A stretch of 64,000 nt of DNA from Verrucomicrobiota bacterium. Its GTDB lineage: Bacteria > Verrucomicrobiota > Verrucomicrobiia > Limisphaerales > UBA9464. Location of the stretch: contig JAFLEF010000021.1 in assembly GCA_017309115.1 (NCBI GenBank), positions 1 to 64,000 on the forward strand, read 5' to 3'. The notes under the pieces were generated by a model. The model made no database searches and was not told the DNA's origin. It saw nothing but the letters and a program-made list of their open reading frames with translations. The translations under genes were made by a program, and so were the position numbers. The stretch's first letter is position 1. Each line of letters starts with the position of its first letter. Shown one piece after another: positions 16,014-24,865 of this stretch.

Positions 16014-16658
16014 ATGAATACTCAGTCCGCTCTCCTCCTTGGCTTGTTTTCTTCAATTACGACGTTGGCCGAACTACCCCTGATCGATGCCACCCTCCGG
16101 AACGGCAGTTTTGAGTCCGGAGTCTCGGCGCCGTGGTTAGGAGACGTCGTGGCGACTCAAGATTCCTCCTTTGCCAGCCAGGGAAGTTGGTACGGAACGC
16201 TCCAGAGTTCACCGCCGGGCTCAGCTCGCGCGATCGCATTCCAGTTTCTGACGGCTAGTCCCACTGAAGGTCGCAGCTTCCTGGCTACGTTTGATGCCAG
16301 GGTAGCCGGGATCGGCTTCGATTCACTGTCGGTAGACTTCTTTTCAAGAAGCAGTGAGGGCGTCATTACGAGTGCGAGCGAAGTGCCGCTGGTATTTCCA
16401 GCTCTCTCAAGTTCCGAATGGAGGACGTATCAGGTGGGGTATCAGCTACCCGAAAGCTGGAGTGGCAGTGGGGAAATTTCGTTGCAGATACTCTTCTCCA
16501 AGAGTGACGCGTTCAGTGGAGTAACCTACGTGGGTTATCTTGATAACGTCACGCTGACGCAGATTCCGGAACCTTCTACCAAGACTCTCCTGGGATTCGC
16601 TGGCCTGGTCGCGCTCGGTGGATTGAGTTTTCGCAAGCGCTGGCCTCACTCGGATTAG
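16014..16658 (+). CDS. PEP-CTERM sorting-signal protein
   Basis: A 214-residue exported protein. The N-terminal signal reads LLLGLFSSITTLA. The body (LRNGSFESGVSAPWLGD...) resembles beta-sandwich carbohydrate-binding-like modules found in PEP-CTERM proteins. The C-terminus has the tripartite sorting signal: IPEPSTKT, hydrophobic helix LLGFAGLVALGGLSF, then RKR. Such proteins are thought to be processed by an exosortase and attached to extracellular polysaccharide. No exosortase gene is in the window. The start ATG at 16014 is chosen because the signal peptide begins there; the frame stays open to 15933. Codon use is less GC-rich than in the operons on either side. Confidence 0.87.
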   Translation: MNTQSALLLGLFSSITTLAELPLIDATLRNGSFESGVSAPWLGDVVATQDSSFASQGSWYGTLQSSPPGSARAIAFQFLTASPTEGRSFLATFDARVAGIGFDSLSVDFFSRSSEGVITSASEVPLVFPALSSSEWRTYQVGYQLPESWSGSGEISLQILFSKSDAFSGVTYVGYLDNVTLTQIPEPSTKTLLGFAGLVALGGLSFRKRWPHSD

Positions 16659-16767
16659 AAATCCCGCCTCAACCCTGACCTCGCCGTGCGGTGGGTTCAC
16701 AAACGGTTGAGTTTTGGACCCCGGAGACCACCCTCCCCTAGCTTGTGCAATGGATCGGACGCTTACG

Positions 16768-17304
16768 ATGACGCGATTCCTCCCAGTACTTCTATGCGTT
16801 GTGACGGTGGTGGGACTGGCCGGATGTGACGACGCCAAGACGTTTGTGAAGGAGTCAAAGGACGGCTATCGGGAATTGGAAGAGGTAGCCGGGAAGCTCG
16901 GCCAGATCGCAGCGGCGATAAAGACCAACGACTTCGCGCAAGCAAAAGAGTTCGCGGGGAAGGTTGAGCCCTTTTTGAAGACCCGAGTGCTTTCTTGGAC
17001 CGTGCAGATTCTGGCGGTTGAAGAGAAGGAAGGGGTCGCGGCCGCGAGGTCAGCCCTTGAGCGACTCAAGCTCACGGAAGGCATCACCGCTGGTGAGCGC
17101 GTAGCGCTGGACAAGATGGAGGCATTCTATCGCGACAAGACCGGTCGCACGGGTGATCTGCTCGTTCTAATTGGTGCTATCGCCGTGGAAGAAAAGTACG
17201 GAGGGCATTACGCGGGCGCGGTTTTCACTCAGATCTGCCAGCAGCTTCGGATAAGTCCTGCCACCAACACTGTGAATCTGACAAACACCTTGAAGACGCC
17301 ATGA
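16768..17304 (+). CDS. Small predicted lipoprotein, function unknown
   Basis: A 178-residue protein with a lipoprotein signal: MTRFLPVLLC..., lipobox LAGC with Cys20 as the predicted lipidated residue. The mature part is mostly helical and charged (EELEEVAGKLGQIAAAIKTN-like). I do not recognise a family. Starts at 16750 and 16714 are in frame, but only 16768 places the basic residue and hydrophobic core correctly. It stands alone, 109 bases after the PEP-CTERM gene. Confidence 0.7.
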   Translation: MTRFLPVLLCVVTVVGLAGCDDAKTFVKESKDGYRELEEVAGKLGQIAAAIKTNDFAQAKEFAGKVEPFLKTRVLSWTVQILAVEEKEGVAAARSALERLKLTEGITAGERVALDKMEAFYRDKTGRTGDLLVLIGAIAVEEKYGGHYAGAVFTQICQQLRISPATNTVNLTNTLKTP

Positions 17305-17465
17305 CCATGCTTCTTGTCGTCTCGAGTTTGGAGGCATCAGTCTTTTGGACGCGAAATTCACCTCCGGCGTCTGGGGCCGGGGGCGGTCGATAAGCTCTGG
17401 CATGGGCTGAAGACGAAGCTTGATACACCAGCGTCGTCGGGCTGATACGTCCCGGTCGGAGAATC

Positions 17466-17930
17466 ATGGGCTTCAAATTGACTTACGAACTTCAGGGCGC
17501 CGGTTGGGCGTTGGCACGAATCCGCGACAAGGACGAGCACCTTGACGTCGCTGTGTCCTATCTTCGCGACTCGCTGCGGGAGTTGGCGGAAGCAGCCCGG
17601 GCCTTGGCGGCGGGAGCAGAGTTTGCGCGCGTGGTCTTCATGGATGAGCCCGGTGAAATTCAATTGCTCCTGAACCGGACCGACAACGGGCTGAGTTATG
17701 AGGCGAGAAGGTTCGATGACTGGAATAGTTGGGGGATGGGCGCGCCGGACCGATTCGAAGTCGTTTTCTCCGGAGTGACCACGGTCCAGCGTTTTGTGGG
17801 TGAAGTGACGAGTCAGTTGGAGTCGTTGATGCAGCAGTATGGGGCATCAGGTTACCAAGAGAGATGGGTCAATCGCGACTTTCCGGAGGACCTATTGGCC
17901 CAGTTGCGGGCGTTGGGAAAGGCAGACTGA
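17466..17930 (+). CDS. Hypothetical cytoplasmic protein
   Basis: A 154-residue acidic protein with no signal peptide or membrane segment. Alternating hydrophobic pattern (LTYELQGAGWALARIRD, then FARVVFMDEPGEIQLLLN) suggests an alpha/beta fold, and the length resembles contact-dependent immunity-type proteins, but I cannot assign a family. The preceding 160 bases show no obvious gene. GGAGAATC lies just before the start (17458-17465) and could serve as a weak ribosome site. Confidence 0.6.
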   Translation: MGFKLTYELQGAGWALARIRDKDEHLDVAVSYLRDSLRELAEAARALAAGAEFARVVFMDEPGEIQLLLNRTDNGLSYEARRFDDWNSWGMGAPDRFEVVFSGVTTVQRFVGEVTSQLESLMQQYGASGYQERWVNRDFPEDLLAQLRALGKAD

Positions 17931-18171
17931 CGCCAAGCCATCCTCGCGAGGTGATTTCGGAACGATGGACTCGGTCATTTCCGTTGAAGAATAGGGAGGT
18001 TTTAACCGCAGATTTGGCGCAGATTAACGCAGATTCTTTCCTGGGTCTCAGAGTGAGGCCGAACGGCCGAACGACTCTGGCGACGTTCCCGTTTACACCG
18101 TTTGGCCGCATTGGTACGAATAATCGTCCGAAAGATCCCTTGTCGGTGAATCAACTGTTGGGCGAAGAAGC
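17931..18171. other. Intergenic stretch with CGCAGATT array
   Basis: No gene seen. Three imperfect units of CGCAGATT (18007-18035, spaced 11 and 10 bases) match a repeat type that recurs near 18524, 18655 and 49283-49352. Confidence 0.55.
18007..18035. repeat. CGCAGATT array
   Basis: Reads CCGCAGATTTGGCGCAGATT followed by AACGCAGATT. The same words in various orders occur in other gaps of the window, always outside genes. Confidence 0.7.
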
Positions 18172-18462
18172 ATGCTCTTTTCGCGTGATCCAGAATTGAA
18201 GCGTAGGATCGAGCTCGCTACGAAGAGTCAGCGCCAACCAAGCGCCTCGTTCGCACTGTTGCACGACCCGATCGAAGATGGTGAGGCCACAGCGCAGATC
18301 ATTAAAGCCGCCCAAGCAAAAGCAGACGCCGAGATGGATTCGAAGGTGAGGATGGGCCGTTGCCATGGCATCTGGAAGCGCATGAAAATCATCCTGAAAG
18401 AGGAGCATGGGGTTGTTTGGTATTCTCCCGGCGAGATGAATCCCGGAGTAAAGTTCGATTGA
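18172..18462 (+). CDS. Small hypothetical protein
   Basis: A 96-residue protein, charged, with no signal peptide. The C-terminal half (GRCHGIWKRMKIILKEEHG then VVWYSPGEMNPGVKFD) looks like a real folded sequence rather than random translation. No family recognised. It lies between two repeat-bearing gaps, and the preceding gene has the same orientation. Confidence 0.5.
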   Translation: MLFSRDPELKRRIELATKSQRQPSASFALLHDPIEDGEATAQIIKAAQAKADAEMDSKVRMGRCHGIWKRMKIILKEEHGVVWYSPGEMNPGVKFD

Positions 18463-18523
18463 AATGAAAGGCCCGACCAGATGAAAAAATTACCATCGGC
18501 TGCGCCGATCCAGTAAGGAGGAT

Positions 18524-18693
18524 CCGCAGATTGACGCCGATTTGCACAGATTTCAGGAATCAGGATGGGTGGGTTGAGGCGGTGAAGACGGAGCTCTGAG
18601 CGAAACGAGTCGGGAGTTCGAGCGTGAGGTTCGAGGAGGTGCTGATTCTCCCCATAATCTGCGAGAATCGGTGTCAATCTGCGGTTGTAACCT
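18524..18693. repeat. Inverted CGCAGATT repeats bracketing about 110 bases
   Basis: CCGCAGATTGACGCCGATTT (18524-18543) is followed by inverted counterparts AATCTGCGAGAATCGGTGTC and AATCTGCGGTT (18656-18685). The enclosed sequence has no recognisable gene. The arrangement resembles a decayed small non-autonomous element. Function unknown. Confidence 0.5.
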
Positions 18694-18736
18694 GCCTTTT
18701 TCCGTGCCATCTAGGCACGCGAAGGATCCGATCTTT

Positions 18737-18943
18737 ATGAAAACCACGATTCGACTTGGTGTCTTCGCTGCGGTGGCGGTCTTCATCTATACCTCGGCAT
18801 CGTTACTGTCGCGGAGGATGGACAAGACAACTGTGCCTTCCGATTCCATGAGGAGGACCTACGCCACTGTGAATTTCGTGGCTTCGCCGACGCTGGCCAT
18901 GTCGTTGCCGGAAGCGCCTCCTGCGGTGCGCCAAAGACGGTGA
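18737..18943 (+). CDS. Possible small membrane peptide
   Basis: A 68-residue frame starting with a typical export or anchor segment (KTTIRLGVFAAVAVFIYTSA) followed by a polar tail. No family recognised. It begins just after an inverted repeat and could equally be a fragment. Expression is not evident from the sequence. Confidence 0.35.
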   Translation: MKTTIRLGVFAAVAVFIYTSASLLSRRMDKTTVPSDSMRRTYATVNFVASPTLAMSLPEAPPAVRQRR

Positions 18944-19236
18944 TTCCTTCAAGACTGAAGAGGGGATGCGTGCCGCTGGAGCATCAGTCGCCAGTGGGCT
19001 GGGAGATCAATAAAGACTGATCATTTCCGGATTGGGTACCTAACCTCACGCGGTAGTCGCTGACGGGAGGAGGCGCCATCTCGATTCCTCTCCCCCGGCG
19101 TGACGGCGATCTCATGCGTAAGGTGTTTCCGGAAGGTCAGCGCCTCGTTCCCTCGGCGGCTACGGGCTATCAAGTAGCCAGGCTGCGCTGGCCAACCGGG
19201 GACGGCCCGGCGGTCCATCCCTACCATGTTTACCCC
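18944..19236. other. Intergenic gap with dispersed module F
   Basis: No gene seen. Bases 19186-19228 (from GCGCTGGCCAACCGGGGACG onward) form an inverted copy of the sequence at 32612-32658. Upstream words (GGCGGCTACGG at 19156) also occur at 995. The gap separates the + strand cluster from the end of the - strand DUF1501 gene. Confidence 0.55.
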
Positions 19237-20685
19237 TCAGGCGAGGAGGGATTTCACCACTTGGCCGTGGACGTCGGTGAGACGGAAGTCGCGGCCCTGG
19301 AAGCGGAAGGTGAGTTGTTCGTGGTTGATGCCGAGCAGATGCAGGATGGTGGCGTGCAGGTCGTGCACATGAACGCGATCCTGAACCGCGTTGAACCCGA
19401 GTTCGTCGGTTTCGCCCACGATGTGTCCGGCCGGAACGCCGCCGCCGGCGAGCCACATGGTGAACGCGTCGATGTGATGATTGCGGCCGGTCTTCTCCCG
19501 ATTCTCACCCATCGGGGTCCGACCGAATTCGCCGCCCCAGATCACGAGCGTGTCGTCGAGCAATCCCCGGGAACGTAGGTCCTTCACCAACGCGGCGCTG
19601 CCCTGATCCACCTGCCGACACACCTTCTCGAAGTCGTCTTCCAGATTCTCGCCCGGGCCTCCGTGGCTGTCCCAATTGGTGTGATAGAGCTGAATGAAGC
19701 GCACGCCTCGTTCGACGAGTCGGCGGGCCAGCAGACAGTTTCGCGCGAAGGACGGTCGGTCGGGTTCCACTCCGTACAGGCGCAGCGTGGCGGCGGATTC
19801 GCCGGTGAGGTCCATGGCTTCGGGGGCGCTGGTTTGCATCCGATAGGCCATTTCGTAGGCGGCAATTCGGGTGGTGATCTCGGGATCCCCGGTCGCCACG
19901 AGATGTTGCAGATTGAGGTCCCGAATCGCTTCGACTGCGCGGCGTTGGCGGGTGTCGCCGAGTTCGGTCGGTGTGGTGAGATTGAGGATCGGTTCGCCCT
20001 GACTGCGCAGGGGCACGCCCTGATATGACGTGGGCAGGAACCCGCTGCCCCAGTTCACGGCGCCGCCCCGGGGTCCGCGTGGTCCGCTCTGCAACACCAC
20101 GAATCCGGGAAGATTATCCGCTTCGCTGCCCAACCCGTAGGTCACCCAGGAGCCGAGACTGGGTCGGCCGAACTGGGAGGAACCCGTGTTCATGAACAGC
20201 TTGGCCGGCGCGTGATTGAACACGTTGGTGGCGCAGGAGCGAACGAACGTGACGTCATCCACAATGCCGGCGGTATGCGGGAAGAGTTCACTCACCCACA
20301 TGCCGGATTGGCCGTGCTGACGGAACTGACGGCGCGTGCCGAGCAGGGTGGACCGGTTCTTGAAGGAACTGTCCATGAAGGCGAATCGTTTGCCTTCGAG
20401 ATAGGAGTCGGGAATGGGCTGACCGTTGAGTTGGCCCAGGCGCGGTTTGTAGTCGAACAGCTCCAGTTGGGACGGACCGCCCGCCATGAAGAGGTAGATG
20501 ACGTTGCGCGCGCGGGCTGGAAACGGAGCGGGCTTCGGGGCGAGGGGATGACTGGCAGGCGCCGGACCGGAAGCCGCTTGGGACGGCCCCAGCAACGAGG
20601 CGAGGGCGACGGAACCCAGTCCGAGCGAGCATCGGCTGAAGAAGTGTCGACGGGTCAGATCCCGCAAGGGTTCGGAGGGATTCAT
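19237..20685 (-). CDS. DUF1501 protein with Tat-type signal
   Basis: A 482-residue protein of the DUF1501 family, related to alkaline-phosphatase/sulfatase-like folds and common in PVC bacteria. The N-terminus has a twin-arginine-like signal (RRHFFSRCSLGLGSVALASLL), followed by the family start NVIYLFMAGGPSQLELFDYK. Near the end are WGGEFGRTPMGE and GRNHHIDAFTMWLAGGG, the metal-site-like region. Its start overlaps the stop of the DUF1549/DUF1553 gene by 4 bases (20682-20685), so the two are translationally coupled. The frame extends further upstream to 21348 but overlaps its partner gene there and is rejected. The substrate is unknown; export by Tat suggests a folded metalloprotein. Confidence 0.9.
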   Translation of the reverse strand: MNPSEPLRDLTRRHFFSRCSLGLGSVALASLLGPSQAASGPAPASHPLAPKPAPFPARARNVIYLFMAGGPSQLELFDYKPRLGQLNGQPIPDSYLEGKRFAFMDSSFKNRSTLLGTRRQFRQHGQSGMWVSELFPHTAGIVDDVTFVRSCATNVFNHAPAKLFMNTGSSQFGRPSLGSWVTYGLGSEADNLPGFVVLQSGPRGPRGGAVNWGSGFLPTSYQGVPLRSQGEPILNLTTPTELGDTRQRRAVEAIRDLNLQHLVATGDPEITTRIAAYEMAYRMQTSAPEAMDLTGESAATLRLYGVEPDRPSFARNCLLARRLVERGVRFIQLYHTNWDSHGGPGENLEDDFEKVCRQVDQGSAALVKDLRSRGLLDDTLVIWGGEFGRTPMGENREKTGRNHHIDAFTMWLAGGGVPAGHIVGETDELGFNAVQDRVHVHDLHATILHLLGINHEQLTFRFQGRDFRLTDVHGQVVKSLLA

Positions 20686-23099
20686 TCGCGGGTAATGGTT
20701 TCGTCGAGGTTCAGTAGGACGCGGGCAACGGTCATCCAGGCGGCCGCGTCGCCGACTTCCCGGCTTTCTTCCTGCCACAACGTGCGCAAGCGCTCGCGTT
20801 CCTGTGCGGTGGGCCGGCGGGCCAGACATAGGCGAACGGCGTAATCGAGTCGGTCGGCTTCCGGAGCCTCGCGTTGGATGCGCTCGGCGAGTTGGCGGGC
20901 GAGTTCCACAAACGCCGCGTCGTTCAGGAGGGTGAGGGCCTGCAAGGGTGTGTTGGATCGAAGGCGTCGGGTGCAGGTGCTGAAGCCGTCCGGCGCGTCG
21001 AACACCGCCAAGGCGGGATGCGGGGTGGCGCGCCAGAAGAAAGTGTACATCCCGCGTCGATACTGGTCGCCGCCGGTGCTGACCGTCCAGGAACGGCGGC
21101 TTTGTCCGAGGTTCATAACGCCGTCGGGTTGCGGGGGGAAGACTCCGGGGCCGCCGATGCGCGGATTGAACGTCCCGCTCGCCACCAGCGCGACGTCCCG
21201 CACGAGCTCGGCATCGAGTCGCAGTCGGTTTTGTCGGGAGAGCCACCGGTTGTTCGCATCCTTCTCCTGCGTTTCCGGCCGTACCCGGGACGATTGCCGG
21301 TAGGTCGCGGAGGTGACGATCAGCCGGTGCAGGGATTTTAGAGACCAAGCCGGGCCGGCAGAGACCGTGGGTTCCATGAATTCACAGGCCAACCAGTCGA
21401 GCAGCGCGGGATGCGAAGGCGGGCTGCCCTGGGTGCCGAAATCATTCTCCGTCTCCACCAGGCCTTTGCCGAAATACTGCTGCCAAACGCGGTTCACCAG
21501 CACCCGCGCGGTCAGCGGGTTTTGCGGGTCCATCAGCCACTGGGCGAGGTCGAGGCGGTTGGCCGGACGATCCGCAACGGGGAGCGGAGGCAGCACTGCG
21601 GGCGTGCCGGGTTGCACCGGATCACCCGGCCGGGTGAAGTCGCCCTTGATGAACACCACGGACGCCCGGGGTTCCGTTCGTTCCTTGAGTGCCAGCGTGG
21701 TGGGAATCTTCGGAGCACCGGAGCGAACCTTTTGGAGGCGTTGTTCGATGGCCCGGTATTCGGCATCGGTTTGGAAATAGCCGCGCAAGGCCACTTTGCG
21801 CTGGGCGTCATTGCGCTGCTCGGGGCGAAGTCCGAGAACGTTCCGAACTTCCAGGGGCAAGGCGTCCCGTTGTGCGGGAGTCAGCGCGGCTTCCCACTCC
21901 GCGAACCGGGGTTCGAGAGCTTTTCCTCGAGCGTCGAGTTCCTGCTGCACCGGCTGCGTGGCCCGTTCCACGGCGGTCCGGGCGGCACGATCGGCAGCAC
22001 TGGCGGCTTCGAGGGTGACGTCATCCTGAGTGTTGAAGAAGGCGTAGAGCTGGAAGTACTCGCGCTGCGAAATGGGATCGAACTTGTGGTCGTGACACTG
22101 GGCGCAACCGATGGTCAGTCCCAGCAGAGCAGTGCCGGTGGTGTTCACCCGGTCCAAGACGGCCTCGATGCGGAATTGCTCCGGGTCGATGCCGCCTTCC
22201 TCATTGATCTGGGTGTTGCGATGGAATCCGGTCGCGAGGCGCTGGCGCAGGTGCGTGTCGTCTGGGCTGTCGGCGGGAGCGAGGAGATCACCGGCCAACT
22301 GCTCGATGACAAAGCGATCGAAGGGTTGATCGGAATTCAGCGCCTGAATGACCCAGTCGCGCCAGGGCCAGATCGAACGCGGGGCATCAATGCTGTAGCC
22401 ATTGGAATCGGCGTAACGGGCGAGATCCAGCCAGACCCGGCCCCAGCGTTCGCCATAATGAGGTGACGCCAGCAACCGATCCACGGCCCGCTCGTAGGCG
22501 TCCGGACGGGAGTCGGCGGTGAATTGATCCACGTCTGCGGGACTCGGAGGCAGACCGGTCAGGTCCAGGCTCACCCGTCGGAGCAGGGTGACGCGATCGG
22601 CTTCCGGCGACGCCGTGAGACCTTCTTTGTCGAGGTGTTGGCGGATGAAGGCGTCGATGGGATGGCTGGAATCGTCGCGAACCGGAACGGCTGGGCGCTT
22701 GGGAGGCACGAAGGACCAGTGGATCTTCCGGCTTGGGAGTTCGTTCTCGGGCGCGGGGGCCCCGGCGGCGAGCCAGAGGCGGATCTGCTCGCGTTCCGAG
22801 GGGGACAGCGCGGGTTTTTTGTAGGGCATCGCCGGCAATTCGGCGTGGGTGCCGGTGATCACTTGCCAGAGCAGGCTGGCTTCGGCGGGTCCCGCTGTGA
22901 TCGCCGGTCCGTGTCGGCCGCCGGTTCGGGCCCCGGCGGCGGTATCGAGACGCAGATCCGACTTGGGGTGATCGGCGCCATGGCAGCTCACGCAATGCTC
23001 GATGAGGATCGGCTTGATGTCCGCCAAGTAGTCCACCGCCGACACCCATTCCGCGAGGGAAAGGGTTAGCGCCCAGAGGCACCAGCGGGGAATCAACAT
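20682..23099 (-). CDS. Planctomycete-type cytochrome / DUF1549 / DUF1553 protein
   Basis: An 805-residue exported protein: signal peptide (cleavage near residue 21), then a planctomycete cytochrome C domain with haem motif CVSCH (36-40) and the downstream PAMPYKKPALSPSE segment. DUF1549 (about 145-355; ERWGRVWLDLARYADSNGY) and DUF1553 (about 500-770; LARVLVNRVWQQYFGKGLV-like) follow. The family is one of the most expanded in PVC genomes and is encoded with DUF1501 proteins, as here. Predicted to be periplasmic and haem-containing; substrate unknown, often inferred to be polysaccharide breakdown. First gene of a two-gene - strand operon. Confidence 0.92.
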   Translation of the reverse strand: MLIPRWCLWALTLSLAEWVSAVDYLADIKPILIEHCVSCHGADHPKSDLRLDTAAGARTGGRHGPAITAGPAEASLLWQVITGTHAELPAMPYKKPALSPSEREQIRLWLAAGAPAPENELPSRKIHWSFVPPKRPAVPVRDDSSHPIDAFIRQHLDKEGLTASPEADRVTLLRRVSLDLTGLPPSPADVDQFTADSRPDAYERAVDRLLASPHYGERWGRVWLDLARYADSNGYSIDAPRSIWPWRDWVIQALNSDQPFDRFVIEQLAGDLLAPADSPDDTHLRQRLATGFHRNTQINEEGGIDPEQFRIEAVLDRVNTTGTALLGLTIGCAQCHDHKFDPISQREYFQLYAFFNTQDDVTLEAASAADRAARTAVERATQPVQQELDARGKALEPRFAEWEAALTPAQRDALPLEVRNVLGLRPEQRNDAQRKVALRGYFQTDAEYRAIEQRLQKVRSGAPKIPTTLALKERTEPRASVVFIKGDFTRPGDPVQPGTPAVLPPLPVADRPANRLDLAQWLMDPQNPLTARVLVNRVWQQYFGKGLVETENDFGTQGSPPSHPALLDWLACEFMEPTVSAGPAWSLKSLHRLIVTSATYRQSSRVRPETQEKDANNRWLSRQNRLRLDAELVRDVALVASGTFNPRIGGPGVFPPQPDGVMNLGQSRRSWTVSTGGDQYRRGMYTFFWRATPHPALAVFDAPDGFSTCTRRLRSNTPLQALTLLNDAAFVELARQLAERIQREAPEADRLDYAVRLCLARRPTAQERERLRTLWQEESREVGDAAAWMTVARVLLNLDETITRE

Positions 23100-23365
23100 G
23101 ACGTGGGAAAACTACTGAAACTGGGGGCGGAGGGAAGTGGGGAAGCTGAGAGCTGAGAGGCAAAGCGGTAAGCGGTAAGCGGTAAGCGGGTAGGGAGGCG
23201 CGAAGCGTTTGGACTGCGCCAGCCCTCTGGCGCTTTGGGGCGCGTCGGGGCAAGTGGGGGTTGTGGGTGCCTCGACGCGTCAGCAGCCGGGATGAAAAGT
23301 GGTAGCTACGCAGGCTTCGCTACCGCACTCCAAAAGGCTCCGCGGAGCGTCGCCCCACCGGGACG
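23100..23365. other. Intergenic repeat island between two DUF1501 operons
   Basis: Contains, in order, GCTGAGA heptamers (23148-23160), GCGGTAA heptamers (23165-23190), module A (23211-23245), module B (23275-23332) and the right arm of module C (23335-23362). The order A, B, C matches 90-310. Confidence 0.75.
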
Positions 23366-24799
23366 CTAGGCGTGCGTGCCGGTGATCTTTTGGTAGGCGT
23401 CGCCTTCGTTCAGTGTGGGGCGCTCGGGTCGGCCCTTGTGTTTGTACACGAGGTCCATGTTGTCCAGGCCCAGCAGCCACAGGATGGTCGCGTGCAAGTC
23501 ATGCACGTGCAGTCGGTCTTCGACGGCGTGCAATCCGACCTCGTCGGTCGTGCCGATGACCTGTCCGCCCTGAACTCCGCCGCCGGCCATCCACATCGTG
23601 AACCCGGTGGGATTGTGATCCCGGCCGGTACCCTTTTCCGACATCGGGGTGCGGCCAAACTCGCCGCCCCAGACCACCAGGGTGTCTTCCAGCAGACCGC
23701 GGGATTTCAGATCCCGCAGCAGTCCGGCAATCGGCTGGTCGGTCTGGCGAAAGAGCGAACCGTGGTTCTTTTCGAGATTCTCGTGGGCATCCCAACGGCT
23801 GCCGGCGCCGCTGTACAACTGGACGAAGCGTACTCCGCGTTCGACCAGTCGGCGGGCTTGCAGGCACATCCGGCCAAACGTGGAGGTTTCGGCGTTATCC
23901 AATCCGTAGAGTCGCCGCGTGGCCGCCGTTTCCCGGGACAGATCGACCGCATCAGGCGCCTCCGCTTGCATGCGAAAGGCGAGTTCGTAGCTGGCGATGC
24001 GGGCTTCCAGTTCGGATTGCTCCGGATGCGCACCGGCAAACTTCCGATTGAGCTGGTTTAAGAAAGAGACTTTGCCGTCCTGCTGCCGTTCGGTGATGCC
24101 CTCGGGCGTGTTGAGATGCGGAATGGGTTCGGAACCGCCCTGCATGCGCACCCCCTGATAGACCGCAGGAAGGAAACCGGAGCCCCAGTTGCGCGGGCCA
24201 TTGATGACCTGGGCGGGCGTGTCCTGAAGCACGACGAACGCCGGAAGATTCTCGTTCTCCGTGCCGAGACCGTAGGTCACCCAACTGCCCAGAGATGGTC
24301 GGCCGGCGAGAATGGAACCGGTGTTCATCTGGCAGACGCCGGTGGAATGGTTGATGCCATCGGCCCAACACGAACGGATCACCGCGAGGTCATCGGCGCA
24401 GCCCGCCACGTGGGGCAGCCAGTCGGAAATCCAGAGGCCGGACTGGCCGTGCTGTTTCCAGCTGCGTTGCGAGGCGAGGATGGGCGACTTGAATTCGCCC
24501 ATGGCCGTAATGACCTGACCGAAGCTGTCGGGAATCGGCTGACCGGCGAGCTTCTCGAGCGCGGGCTTCGGATCGAAGGTGTCCAGATGACTCGGGCCGC
24601 CCTCCATGAACAGGAAGATGACGCTCTTGGCTCGCGGGCGCAGATGCGGTCGGCGGGCGGCGAGGGGTCCGGTGGCTTCGGCGCGAACCGGGTTTTCCGA
24701 CGCCAAAAGATGCGTCAGCGCCAAGGCGCCAAATCCGCCGCCGGACTGGCAGAGGAACTCGCGGCGGGACCGCGCGGGCCGAAGGTGGTCGGAGTTCAT
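23366..24799 (-). CDS. DUF1501 protein with Tat-type signal (second copy)
   Basis: A 477-residue paralogue of the protein at 19237-20685. It has a Tat-type signal (SRREFLCQSGGGFGALAL) followed by SVIFLFMEGGPSHLDTFDPK and the late motifs WGGEFGRTPMSE and GRDHNPTGFTMWMAGGG. The overall order of conserved blocks is the same as in the first copy, but similarity is moderate, so the pairs probably diverged long ago. It lies 66 bases downstream of the large cytochrome gene at 24866-28126, forming a second two-gene unit. Substrate unknown. Confidence 0.9.
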   Translation of the reverse strand: MNSDHLRPARSRREFLCQSGGGFGALALTHLLASENPVRAEATGPLAARRPHLRPRAKSVIFLFMEGGPSHLDTFDPKPALEKLAGQPIPDSFGQVITAMGEFKSPILASQRSWKQHGQSGLWISDWLPHVAGCADDLAVIRSCWADGINHSTGVCQMNTGSILAGRPSLGSWVTYGLGTENENLPAFVVLQDTPAQVINGPRNWGSGFLPAVYQGVRMQGGSEPIPHLNTPEGITERQQDGKVSFLNQLNRKFAGAHPEQSELEARIASYELAFRMQAEAPDAVDLSRETAATRRLYGLDNAETSTFGRMCLQARRLVERGVRFVQLYSGAGSRWDAHENLEKNHGSLFRQTDQPIAGLLRDLKSRGLLEDTLVVWGGEFGRTPMSEKGTGRDHNPTGFTMWMAGGGVQGGQVIGTTDEVGLHAVEDRLHVHDLHATILWLLGLDNMDLVYKHKGRPERPTLNEGDAYQKITGTHA

Positions 24800-24865
24800 G
24801 GAAGGTGGGTCGCCGGGAAGCCGCCGGGGTTTTCGGTGCCGCGCTCCGGAGTTCCCGATTCGAAG

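Noticed and set aside
18228-18710. 160-residue - strand frame
   Set aside because: It crosses CGCAGATT repeats and opposes a more protein-like + strand frame at 18172-18462.
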